Source: Sorangium cellulosum So ce56
GTDB taxonomy: Bacteria; Myxococcota_A; Polyangia; Polyangiales; Polyangiaceae
Direction of reading: 5' to 3'
NCBI RefSeq assembly: GCF_000067165.1
Contig: NC_010162.1
Coordinates: 5,711,001-5,775,000, forward strand
DNA length: 64,000 bases
Made by a program: the position numbers and the translations under genes
Shown here: positions 16,927-25,047 of the stretch, in pieces
Layout: each line of letters begins with the position of its first letter
Position numbering within the stretch: position 1 is the first letter of the stretch
The notes under the pieces: generated by a model
The model's database searches: none
Seen by the model: only the letters and a program-made list of their open reading frames with translations
Told to the model about the DNA's origin: nothing

Positions 16927-17568
16927 ATGGAGGACGGCAACGTCGCATGCACCCTGGTGGCGTGCACCAGCGGCTGCACCTACGGCGGGCTCGACTACCT
17001 GCCCGGCGCGTCGTTCCCGGCGTCCGACGGGTGCAACACCTGCACCTGCGATCCCTCGGGCTCCGGGAACGTCGGCTGTACCAAGATCGCGTGTCACGGC
17101 TGTGAACGAGACGGCATCGGTTACGCGGCGGGGGCGCCGGTACCACCGGGCGACGGCTGCAACACCTGCACGTGCAACGCGGGCGGCGAGATCGTGTGCA
17201 CGGACGTGGCTTGTCCGGAGGGCTGCACGTATGGAGGCGTGGAGTACATGCCGGGCGACAGCTTCCCTGCCCTCGACGGCTGCAACACCTGCACCTGCAC
17301 CGCCGGCGGGGGCGTGGCCTGCACCGAGCGTGATTGCGGTTGCGACCCGTCGAGCGAGTGGTGGCGCCAGTACGTAAGCACCAACCCGGGGGAGTGCGCA
17401 CTCATCGACTTCGCCTGCACCGGAGGCCTGACCTACGTCCTCAACGAGTGCGGGTGCGGCTGCGAGCAGGACCCGAGCTGCCCGCCCTCGTTCGACTGCA
17501 AGTCGCCCGAGGCGTGCGATCTGGAAGAGATCCAGCGGCGCTGCCCGTACTCGACGATCCATCGGTGA
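16927..17568 (+). CDS. Pacifastin-like Cys-rich repeat protein, 5' truncated
   Basis: A 213-residue protein made of pacifastin/VWC-like units. Three complete repeats follow the pattern C-YGG-Y-PG-P-DGCNTCTC-G-xCT-xxC (starting near residues 17, 58 and 95), preceded by the second half of another (MEDGNVACTLVAC). CNTCTC and the ACTxxxC ending match the pacifastin protease-inhibitor consensus. A C-terminal part with WWRQYVSTNPGECALIDFAC and more cysteines is not recognised. There is no signal peptide, and the frame begins in the middle of a repeat, so the 5' end has been lost and the product may not be exported or made. Such arrays are normally exported inhibitors or Cys-rich surface proteins. 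The adjacent sequence upstream of 16927 does not continue the repeat in any frame. Confidence 0.7.
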   Translation: MEDGNVACTLVACTSGCTYGGLDYLPGASFPASDGCNTCTCDPSGSGNVGCTKIACHGCERDGIGYAAGAPVPPGDGCNTCTCNAGGEIVCTDVACPEGCTYGGVEYMPGDSFPALDGCNTCTCTAGGGVACTERDCGCDPSSEWWRQYVSTNPGECALIDFACTGGLTYVLNECGCGCEQDPSCPPSFDCKSPEACDLEEIQRRCPYSTIHR

Positions 17569-17891
17569 GCGGACGAGCCGCGCTCGCCCCGCGAGGAGCC
17601 GCGCCCCCGCTACGAGGGCGTCCGGGCGTGGCAGCCGAGCCGGCGCGGGGGAGGCCAGCCGCTCGACGGCGGCGTGCCTGCACGATGTGCCGAGTGGTAT
17701 GGATACACCCCCCTCTTCACGGCGATTCATGGCCCAGTCCGGCGTCGTCGGTGATCCCCGTTTGGCCACATCTCATTCCGTTCGGGACGTCGCAGGTTTC
17801 GCGGACCGCATCGCGGTGGTCCGGTCGGCCCATCGCCGAGCCTGCTCCGCTGGATTGCTCTGTGCCCGCTGATGGAGCTAGCGTTGCAGCC
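17569..17891. other. Gap before the type VI payload island
   Basis: I see no gene, repeat or RNA in these 323 bases. It should hold the promoter for the two genes that follow. A GGAG lies about 12 bases before the next ATG. Confidence 0.4.
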
Positions 17892-18344
17892 ATGCCGAAC
17901 GACGGCATGCCCGACGCCCCCCATGGCGCCACCATTGAGACCTTCGCCACGCTATCGGCCGAAATTGCCGTCGGTGCAAGATTGCTCCACAGCATCATTG
18001 CCGAGCGAGGGATTTCGCCCGATGCCTGGGACGAGATAACCGCGCACTTCACGCGCCTGCTCGCCTTCGACGGGTCGGGAGACCTCGTCGCGCGCTACTC
18101 GCGCGCCTTCGCGGCCACGCAGGACCGCCTTCTCTCTCCGCCCGAGATGACCGTCGAGGCCTGGGCCAAGCTCTCCTCGGACGTGGCCCACCGCGGGATC
18201 GCCGCCCTCGTCGAGCACCACCTCGACGACGCCACGTACATTCGCCTCGGCCGAAGCTGGGCCGAGCGCCTCGCGAAGGATCCCCCGCTCGCCCACCGCT
18301 ACCATCAGGCATTCTTTGCTCACGAAGCGTCCCGGAAGCGTTGA
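17892..18344 (+). CDS. Hypothetical acidic helical protein, possible effector partner
   Basis: A 150-residue protein I do not recognise. It is acidic and appears all-helical (TFATLSAEIAVGARLLHSII, RLLAFDGSGDLVARYSRAFA), with no signal peptide, membrane segment or cysteine. The frame is open upstream to 17334, but that portion is Arg/Pro-rich, so the ATG at 17892 is preferred. It ends 52 bases before the HExxH metallopeptidase gene on the same strand. A two-gene unit next to vgrG genes suggests a chaperone or immunity role for the peptidase, but nothing in the sequence proves it. Confidence 0.6.
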   Translation: MPNDGMPDAPHGATIETFATLSAEIAVGARLLHSIIAERGISPDAWDEITAHFTRLLAFDGSGDLVARYSRAFAATQDRLLSPPEMTVEAWAKLSSDVAHRGIAALVEHHLDDATYIRLGRSWAERLAKDPPLAHRYHQAFFAHEASRKR

Positions 18345-18396
18345 CGCCCCCTATCGGCGGGCGTAGGAATGGGTCTCAGGCGTAGGAGCAGGTCCG

Positions 18397-19041
18397 ATGG
18401 GGCACGTCGTTCGGCGCCCGGGATGGGGCGTCATCGATCTGAACACGGAGACCGGCGACGTCTTCGTCCAGGAAGATTGGCAGTACGTGTGGCTCGTCCA
18501 GCCGGGCGTCATCGCATGGACGCTGCGCGAGCGGCGCGCATTTCATCGCACCGCCGACGCGCACATCTGGAGGCGCTGGAGCAATCGCCGCCAGGTCGTC
18601 ACCAGCGGCTCGCATCACTTCGCCGCGCGCTTTCCACGCGTTCGCGTCAACTTCGACATCCGGTGGGTGACGAGGCCCGGCCACTGGACGGTCCATGTCA
18701 CCAAGATCCGGCCCGGCGCCGCTTCGCCCCGGAGCTACGTCGACTTCGCGGCCCGCGCCATCCACCTCGACTCGCTCGACCTCATCCCGCACCGCGTCGG
18801 CAACGACGCCGGCGTGTCACGGCCGGGCTTCCGCACCGTCCCGCACGAGTTCGGCCATACCCTGCCCGACCGCAGGGGAAGCGCCTCACCTATCGACGAC
18901 GAGTACGACACGGGCGACCCCCACCTCGGCGATACGGATAGCCTCATGAACATCGGCCAGCAGGTCCGTGCCCGCCACCTCACCGCTGTCCTCGATGAGC
19001 TCAACACCATGCTCCACGGTTGCACCTTCGCCGCCCTGTAA
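18397..19041 (+). CDS. HExxH zinc metallopeptidase, candidate T6SS effector
   Basis: A 214-residue predicted zincin. TVPHEFGHTLPDRRG contains H150-E151-x-x-H154, the zinc-binding and catalytic HExxH signature. A downstream DDEYDTGDPHLGDTDSLMNI offers Asp/Glu/His residues for a third ligand; LMNIG resembles the Met-turn region of metzincin-like folds. The N-terminal 140 residues (beta-rich: FVQEDWQYVWLVQPGVIAWT) are not recognised. No signal peptide is seen, which fits delivery by a contractile system rather than Sec. An AGGAG lies nine bases before the ATG. Position beside vgrG and DUF2169 genes supports a type VI cargo, as an inference. The substrate (peptidoglycan or protein) is unknown. 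Confidence 0.7.
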   Translation: MGHVVRRPGWGVIDLNTETGDVFVQEDWQYVWLVQPGVIAWTLRERRAFHRTADAHIWRRWSNRRQVVTSGSHHFAARFPRVRVNFDIRWVTRPGHWTVHVTKIRPGAASPRSYVDFAARAIHLDSLDLIPHRVGNDAGVSRPGFRTVPHEFGHTLPDRRGSASPIDDEYDTGDPHLGDTDSLMNIGQQVRARHLTAVLDELNTMLHGCTFAAL

Positions 19042-19088
19042 GCGAGGACGACGCCATGCCAACGCAGCCCCCCAGACAGCGCTCGCCC

Positions 19089-20087
19089 TCAGCCGCTGGC
19101 CTCTGCGTCCACCCGTACCTCGCGCAGCACGTCCCGCCCCCGCCCCTGCGCGAACGCCGCGCGCATCGTCATCTCCACCACGCGTTCGTTCGGCAATACG
19201 ACCACGGTATCCACGCTCGGGCGTACCTCGACCCGCCCGGAGATGTCGCTCTTCGCGCAGACCACGATTGGTATCCTCGGCACCTCGAAGGCCACCGGAC
19301 CGTCCTCGTGCATGCCGCCGATCGCGATCGCGTCGCCAGGCGAGAGCGGCTGCTCGAAGAGCAGGCTCGGGTGGGCCGCGTTGTTCGCCCGCACGTCGAA
19401 GTCGAGCGGCGGGAGAGGCATCCTGGTCGTCCGCCACACCTCGTCGAAGGTGCCCGATCGCTCGAGCCGCGGGCTCCAGTGCAGCGCGATCGCCCCGTAG
19501 CCGACCGGCGGGTGCGCGTCGCCAGCCGCCCGGTGAGGCCGCGCCGGGTGCTCGATCTGCGGCGCCGGCCTGTCGACGAGGTCCGCCTTCTGCTTCGCCA
19601 CCCCCACGCCCGCGCGGTTCCTCGGCTCCACCGTCCACCCCTCGTCGGCCACCCCGCCGTAGGCATTCTCGTAGAGGATCGGCTGCCGCTCGAACGGCGC
19701 CGCTGGCCCGATCGCGACGCCCACGACCCCCCGGAAAAACACCCGCGGGCCATGCACCCGGAGCGGAACGTCCACGTCCCGCACCCTCACGCAGACGTCC
19801 AGCGCCGTCACCGGCCTGCGCGATATCGCGTCACCCACGACGATCACGTCCGTGCCGCGCTTCTCGGCGCACGCGTCGGTCGGCAGGCGAATGCTGCTCT
19901 CGGCCCGGTCCGGGAACCACATCTCGTCATTGACCCGGATCGGATGGGGCACCTCGGCGAAGGCCAGCCGGCGATCCGGCCGGATCGTGTAGGTGACCTT
20001 GATCACCGCCACGACGGTCGACCGGCCGCGCGCGTCGAGCAGCGGGATGTCGAGCGCGGCAAACGGCGTGTTGTTCGCGAAGGTCAC
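19089..20087 (-). CDS. DUF2169 protein, T6SS effector-loading adaptor type
   Basis: A 332-residue cytosolic protein. It opens TFANNTPFAALDIPLLDARG, then VVAVIKVTYTIRPDRRLAFA and a RVNDEMWFPDRAESSIRLPTD stretch, all typical of DUF2169, a family found with vgrG/PAAR genes and thought to act as an adaptor loading cargo on the VgrG spike. YENAYGGV and EPRNRAGVGV near residues 165-185 are further family hallmarks. Translation begins at a GTG (20087): an in-frame TGA lies two codons upstream, so no earlier start is possible, and GGGAG precedes it. It is divergent from the first vgrG with 77 bases between them, so the two may share a control region. Confidence 0.85.
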   Translation of the reverse strand: MTFANNTPFAALDIPLLDARGRSTVVAVIKVTYTIRPDRRLAFAEVPHPIRVNDEMWFPDRAESSIRLPTDACAEKRGTDVIVVGDAISRRPVTALDVCVRVRDVDVPLRVHGPRVFFRGVVGVAIGPAAPFERQPILYENAYGGVADEGWTVEPRNRAGVGVAKQKADLVDRPAPQIEHPARPHRAAGDAHPPVGYGAIALHWSPRLERSGTFDEVWRTTRMPLPPLDFDVRANNAAHPSLLFEQPLSPGDAIAIGGMHEDGPVAFEVPRIPIVVCAKSDISGRVEVRPSVDTVVVLPNERVVEMTMRAAFAQGRGRDVLREVRVDAEASG

Positions 20088-20164
20088 GGTTCATTGCTCC
20101 CGCGTAGCGCCGCCGTCCGACCGCCGCGTTCCGTGCCCGAGCCGTCGATGCGACGGAGACCATC

Positions 20165-22360
20165 ATGAGCATCATCGACGTCGAGATCCACTGCGAAGCC
20201 CTCCCTGAGGCAGCCCGCGTCCTCTCCTGCGAGGGCTCGGAGGGCATGAACGCGCTGCCGTGGTGGCAGGCGAGGATCCTCGTGCCCGAGGCGTTCGACG
20301 TCGACGCTGTCATCGGCGCGTCCACGGCGCTCCGCCTCGCCGATTTCTCCGAGGGGAGCGCGCGCGTGTGGGACCTCCTCGTCGTCGCGGTCACCCACGA
20401 GGAGGACGGGCGCGACGGCTGCATCTACACGCTCGAGCTCTGCTCGCCCGCGTGGCTCCTCACGCGCCGCTCCGGCTACAGGACCTTCCTCGGCAAGACC
20501 ACGAAGGAGATCGTGACCGAGATCCTCGAGGATGCGGGGCTCGGCGGCGACCGCCTGGTGTGGAGGCTGTCAGGGCTCTACGAGAAGCGCCTCTATTGCG
20601 TCGCCTACGACGAGAGCGAGTGGGCCTTCATCGAGCGCCTGCTCGCCGACGAGGGCATCTCCTACTGGTTCGACGTGACCGAGGACGACGCGCCGGTGCT
20701 CGTGTTCGCCGACGACAAAGGGGCTCACGAGGGCATCGCCGGGAACCTCCTTGTCACGTACGCGGACCCGGGCGGCAACGTCGGGCCGCGGCACGCCTTC
20801 GAGCTCGCCGTCACCGACGTCCTGACCCCCACGAAGACGCACGTGCGGGAGTACGACGTCCGGGCCCCTGACGTCTTCGTCGAGGGAGAAGCCGGCGATG
20901 GGCCGTTCGACTACTTCGAGTACCCGGCGAGCGTGCTCACCGAGGACGCCGCCACGGCCCGCGCCCGCGTGCGCCTCGAGCAGCTCCAGCGCTTCAAACG
21001 ACAGGCGACCCTCTCCTCCAACTGCGTTAACGTGCAGCCGGGCCGGCTGCTCGAGCTCGACGGCGCCGCCGACACGTGGATGAACGGCCGCTACCTCGTC
21101 GCTGGCGTCGAGCACGAGATCGTGGTCGGGTCGAGGAACGACGCCGAGCCCGCGTCCTACACGAACCGCGCGCTGATCATCCCGCACGCCGAGGCGCCGT
21201 TCCGGCCGGCGCTGCCCCGCCGCGTGCCCAGGGTGAACGGTCTCGAGCCGGCCATCACGACCGGGCTGTCGGGCGAGGAGATCCACGTCGACGACCTCGG
21301 CCGCGTGAAGCTCCGGTTCCCCTGGGACAGGTCCGGCGTGATGGACGACACCTCGTCCTACTGGGTCCGCTGCCTCCAGATCGGCATGGGAGGCTCGATG
21401 ATGCTGCCGCGCGTGGGATGGGAGGTCCCGGTCGCCTACGTCGACGGGACCCCCGATCGGCCGTTCGTCCTCGGCCGCATGTACAACGCCACGGCGGTCG
21501 TGCCCTACCCGCTCCCCGGCGCCCAGGCGACGAGCGCGCTCCAGTCCGCGACGTCGCCCGGAGACGGCACGACCAACGAGATCCGCATGGCCGACGACGG
21601 CGGCGCGCAAGAGATGTTCGTCCACGCCTCGCGCGACCAGACCGTCACGGTGGGGGGCTCGGCGACGAGCGACGTCGGCGTCGACGAGACACACGACGTC
21701 GGCCTCTCCCTCCTCGGCGCGGTCACGGGCTCCCAGTCGCTCACGGTGGGCGCGGACCAGACAGTCAATGTCGGCACCAACTACAATATCGCCGTCAGCG
21801 GGGCGCGCACCGAGATCATCGGCGGCATGGAGGCCATCAAGGTCACGGCGAACCGCACCGTCGCCGTCGACGGCGCCTACTCGGAGCTCATCGGGGCCCT
21901 CTACGGGATCCAGTGCAACCAGTCGAACACCGGCGTGAGCGGCGCCTTCACGCAGCTCGTCGGCGGCGGGCTCACGGTGATCGCCGGCCTCGGCGTGTCC
22001 GAGACGACGCTCGCCGCGCGCACCGACGTGGTCGGGGGTTCGAAGAGCCTCGTCAGCGCGAGGGGCGTCTCCGACAACGTGGTGGGGGCCAAGCAGGTGA
22101 AGGCTGGTCCCACGACCGAGAAGGCGGGCGGCAAGGTCGTGACGAGCTCGAGGGCCGCGGGCTCGGTGAAGGTCGGCGGGAGCGCCGATGTGAAGGCCGG
22201 CGGGCCGCTCGTCATCGAGGCGCCCACCATCACGGTCGAGGCGGCCTCGATCAAGACCAAGGAGATCGAGATCGGCGGCGGGGCGCTCAAGATGAAGAAA
22301 GGAAAGAGCTCGATCAAAGGCAGCATCAAGCGCGACGGGAACACCCGGCTCGGCGGCTGA
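20165..22360 (+). CDS. vgrG: VgrG spike protein 1 (type VI secretion tip)
   Basis: A 731-residue trimeric spike protein of the type VI secretion system, related to phage gp27-gp5. The gp27-like part spans about residues 1-350 (RSGYRTFLGKTTKEIVTEIL; VAYDESEWAFIERLLADEGI). The gp5-like OB fold is at about 365-450 (GLSGEEIHVDDLGRVKLRFP and VGWEVPVAYVDGTPDRPFVL). The rest is a beta-helix needle with short repeated TVGGS/VNVG motifs. The C-terminus (KKGKSSIKGSIKRDGNTRLG) is basic, with no fused effector. GGAG precedes the ATG. It starts a run of tightly packed plus-strand genes, 12 bases before the second vgrG. Confidence 0.95.
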   Translation: MSIIDVEIHCEALPEAARVLSCEGSEGMNALPWWQARILVPEAFDVDAVIGASTALRLADFSEGSARVWDLLVVAVTHEEDGRDGCIYTLELCSPAWLLTRRSGYRTFLGKTTKEIVTEILEDAGLGGDRLVWRLSGLYEKRLYCVAYDESEWAFIERLLADEGISYWFDVTEDDAPVLVFADDKGAHEGIAGNLLVTYADPGGNVGPRHAFELAVTDVLTPTKTHVREYDVRAPDVFVEGEAGDGPFDYFEYPASVLTEDAATARARVRLEQLQRFKRQATLSSNCVNVQPGRLLELDGAADTWMNGRYLVAGVEHEIVVGSRNDAEPASYTNRALIIPHAEAPFRPALPRRVPRVNGLEPAITTGLSGEEIHVDDLGRVKLRFPWDRSGVMDDTSSYWVRCLQIGMGGSMMLPRVGWEVPVAYVDGTPDRPFVLGRMYNATAVVPYPLPGAQATSALQSATSPGDGTTNEIRMADDGGAQEMFVHASRDQTVTVGGSATSDVGVDETHDVGLSLLGAVTGSQSLTVGADQTVNVGTNYNIAVSGARTEIIGGMEAIKVTANRTVAVDGAYSELIGALYGIQCNQSNTGVSGAFTQLVGGGLTVIAGLGVSETTLAARTDVVGGSKSLVSARGVSDNVVGAKQVKAGPTTEKAGGKVVTSSRAAGSVKVGGSADVKAGGPLVIEAPTITVEAASIKTKEIEIGGGALKMKKGKSSIKGSIKRDGNTRLGG

Positions 22361-22372
22361 GCGAGGTAACTC

Positions 22373-24541
22373 ATGACCCTGGCCCGCACTCATACCCTCG
22401 AGATTGACGGCGCCGGCGCGACGTTCGCGGTGCTGCGCGTGCGCGGCCGCGAGCGCCTGCACGAGCCCTCCCGGTTCGAGGTGACCGCGGCGGTGGACGG
22501 GTCGGTGGAGCTCGGGAGCCTGCTCGCGCAGCCCGCGCGGCTCGCCTGGGCGCTGCCGGACGGGAGCGAGCGCGCCGTGCTCGGCTCGGTCGACGTGGTG
22601 GAGAGCGTCGCCCAGGGCCTGCGCGTGACGATCGTCCCCAAGATCGCCCTGCTCGCGGACGCCGTCGATTATCAGGTCTTCGTCGACGAGGACGCGGTCT
22701 CCATCGTCGAGGAGGTCCTGTCGGAGCACGGCATCTCCGTCGAGCGGCGGCTCGTGCGCGAGGCCCCGAAGCGCGCGCAGTGCGTGCAGTGCTTCGAGAG
22801 CGACCTCGATTTCGTGAGCCGCCTGTGCGCCGAGGAGGGCATCTCGTGGTTCATCGTCGCGGGCGCGCGCGATCGCGTCGTGCTGTGCGACCACGACGGC
22901 GGCTGGGAGCCGCTCCCAGGCCTCGGATCCATGCCCGTGCGCGAGCCGGGCGGCTTCGGCGAGACAGAGGAGTCGGTCACCGAGGCGCGCGTGCGCGTCG
23001 CGCGCGTGTACGACGAGGTCACGCTGCGCGATTACAACTGCGAGACCCCGCTCGTCGACCAGACCGCCGCGGCGGCCTCAGGCCAGGGCGGACCGCTCCA
23101 GCACTACGCCTATCCGGGCGGCTACGCGGACCCGGACGCAGGCGGCGACGTGGCGGTGATCCGGCTCGACCAGCTGCGCGCGCGCCGCGTGGTGCTCGAG
23201 GGCAAGACCACGTCGAGGCGCCTCGCCCCGGGCCACCAGGTCGAGCTCGTCGACGACCGGCGCGGCGACGTGACGGGCACGTGGGTCGTGCTCGAGGTGG
23301 TGCACGACGCGATGGACGGCACCCACGACGACCGGAGCTACATCGGGACGTTCCGGGCCTTCCGCGCCGACGCGAGCTATCGGACGGCCGCGCCGCCGCA
23401 GCCGCGCGTCGGCGGCGTCGAGACCGCGACGATCACCGGCCCCGCCGGCGCCGAGATCCACGCCGAGCGCCTCGGCCGGCTGAAGCTGCGGCTCCGCTGG
23501 GATCGGCGCCGCCCCGAGGACGACACGGCGTCCGCGCTCGCGCGCGTCGTGCAGCCGCCGGCCTCGGGAGGGCTCGTCTTCCCGCGCGTCGGGTGGGAGA
23601 ACCTGGTCGCCTTCCTGCACGGCTCGGCGGACGCCCCCTGGGTGCTGGGCCGCCTGTACAACGGCGAGGCCGTGCCGCCCGACGGGCTCCCGGGCAACAA
23701 GGTGGTGTCGGCCTTCGGCACCTTGACCAGCCCGGGCGGCGGCAGCCGCAACCTCATCCGCCTCGACGACACCGCGGGCAACGAGGCGATGGCCTTCGAG
23801 GCGTCGAAGGACTGGAACGAGCGCACGGAGAACGACAAGAGCTCGAAGATCACCGCGAACGACGCGTGGACCGTGGGCGCCTCGCGCAAGCTCATCGTGG
23901 GGCAGGTCCTCGGCACCACGGTGAGCGGGGCCCAGTCGTACACGGTCGGGGCGAACCGCACGGTCAACGTGACCTCCAACAAGACCGTGGACGCCGGATC
24001 CGAGACCGTGATCGTCGGCGGCCTGCGCACCTTCGACGTCGGCGGGGATCACGGCATGAGCTCGGCCTCGCTCACCCGGCTCGTCGGCGGCGCCAAGGTC
24101 GAGGCCGCGATCGAGCACGTCAACCGCTCGGTCAAGGGCGCCGAGACGGTCGTGGTGGGTGGGACGTGGAAGACCGTCGCGGGGGCGAGCTACAACACGA
24201 GCGTCTCGGGGCTCCGGACCGAGACCGTGGCCGGGTCGAAGAGCATCAAGAGCTCGAAGCTCTACCTGAAGGTCCGCGGGGCCTACTCGGAGACGCTCGC
24301 GAGCCGGTCCACCACGGCGGGCAGCGATCGCGAGGAGGGCTTCAGCGGGGCGCTCACCTACCAGATCGGGGGCTCGGCCAGCGTGAAGGCGTCGGAGATC
24401 ACGATCAAGGCGCGCTCGAAGATCACGCTGAAGGCCGGCGGCGCGACCGTCACGATCACCCCGAGCGCGATCACGATCGACGGCGATTACAAGTCGTCCG
24501 GCGAGAGCGCCGACGATGGCAGCGAGGAGTACCCGGGCTGA
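22373..24541 (+). CDS. vgrG: VgrG spike protein 2
   Basis: A 722-residue VgrG. The gp27-like domain (about 1-330) includes YQVFVDEDAVSIVEEVLSEH and CFESDLDFVSRLCAEEGISW; the OB fold is near 350-440 (TITGPAGAEIHAERLGRLKL; PRVGWENLVAFLHGSADAPW). A beta-helix follows with repeated TVGAN/VGG motifs and ends KAGGATVTITPSAITIDGDY plus an acidic tail. It differs clearly from VgrG 1 and 3 in the first domain, so it is not a recent duplication. No effector domain is fused. It is followed after 41 bases by the DUF6484 gene and then the Rhs gene, so it probably carries the Rhs toxin. Confidence 0.94.
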   Translation: MTLARTHTLEIDGAGATFAVLRVRGRERLHEPSRFEVTAAVDGSVELGSLLAQPARLAWALPDGSERAVLGSVDVVESVAQGLRVTIVPKIALLADAVDYQVFVDEDAVSIVEEVLSEHGISVERRLVREAPKRAQCVQCFESDLDFVSRLCAEEGISWFIVAGARDRVVLCDHDGGWEPLPGLGSMPVREPGGFGETEESVTEARVRVARVYDEVTLRDYNCETPLVDQTAAAASGQGGPLQHYAYPGGYADPDAGGDVAVIRLDQLRARRVVLEGKTTSRRLAPGHQVELVDDRRGDVTGTWVVLEVVHDAMDGTHDDRSYIGTFRAFRADASYRTAAPPQPRVGGVETATITGPAGAEIHAERLGRLKLRLRWDRRRPEDDTASALARVVQPPASGGLVFPRVGWENLVAFLHGSADAPWVLGRLYNGEAVPPDGLPGNKVVSAFGTLTSPGGGSRNLIRLDDTAGNEAMAFEASKDWNERTENDKSSKITANDAWTVGASRKLIVGQVLGTTVSGAQSYTVGANRTVNVTSNKTVDAGSETVIVGGLRTFDVGGDHGMSSASLTRLVGGAKVEAAIEHVNRSVKGAETVVVGGTWKTVAGASYNTSVSGLRTETVAGSKSIKSSKLYLKVRGAYSETLASRSTTAGSDREEGFSGALTYQIGGSASVKASEITIKARSKITLKAGGATVTITPSAITIDGDYKSSGESADDGSEEYPG

Positions 24542-24582
24542 CGGGCCGGCGAGCCGCGCGCGGCGGAGCGAAGGAGCGGGAG

Positions 24583-25047
24583 ATGGCGAAACGTACGACG
24601 ATCGCGAGGAAAGGTCGGACCGCGCCGGCGCTGGGGCCGGGGCTCCACGCCGGCACGATCGAGCTGCGCCAGGACGAGCGCTTCCGCGTGCGAACGCTCG
24701 GCGGGGAGCTCGTGACGGCCGTGCTCGACGACGCGGTCGATCCCGATCTCGCGAAGGAGTGCCTGCGCTCGGGGTGTCGGGTCATCCTGGCCGACGACGG
24801 CGCGCGCGGGCCGGTCATCCTGGGCGCGCTCCAGACGTCGCTGCCCGTGGCGCGCGATCGCGACGGGCACCTCGTCGTCTCCGCGAAGAAGATCCGGCTC
24901 AAGGCGGCGCAGTCGCTCGTCCTCGACGCGGGCGAGTCATCGCTCCGGCTCGAGCCGAACGGCGCCGTCCGCATGGAGGGCGACCGGCTGGTCATCGACG
25001 TCGGGAGCCTGGTGCGCTTCCTGGCCGCGAGCGTGGAGTTTCCCTGA
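24583..25047 (+). CDS. DUF6484-like T6SS accessory protein
   Basis: A 154-residue protein between a vgrG and an Rhs gene. VTAVLDDAVDPDLAKECLRS, then GCRVILADDGARGPVILGAL and a late KKIRLKAAQSLVLDAGESSL stretch are like DUF6484-type proteins that accompany VgrG/Rhs loci; the last part resembles one turn of a VgrG beta-helix. A role as a linker or loading factor between VgrG and cargo is inferred from position only. AAGGAGCGGGAG precedes the ATG. Its TGA overlaps the ATG of the Rhs gene (TGATG at 25045-25049), implying translational coupling. Confidence 0.75.
   Translation: MAKRTTIARKGRTAPALGPGLHAGTIELRQDERFRVRTLGGELVTAVLDDAVDPDLAKECLRSGCRVILADDGARGPVILGALQTSLPVARDRDGHLVVSAKKIRLKAAQSLVLDAGESSLRLEPNGAVRMEGDRLVIDVGSLVRFLAASVEFP

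Noticed and set aside
20570..22894. 774-residue antisense frame under vgrG1
   Set aside because: Shadow frame; repeats mirror the VgrG beta-helix codons.
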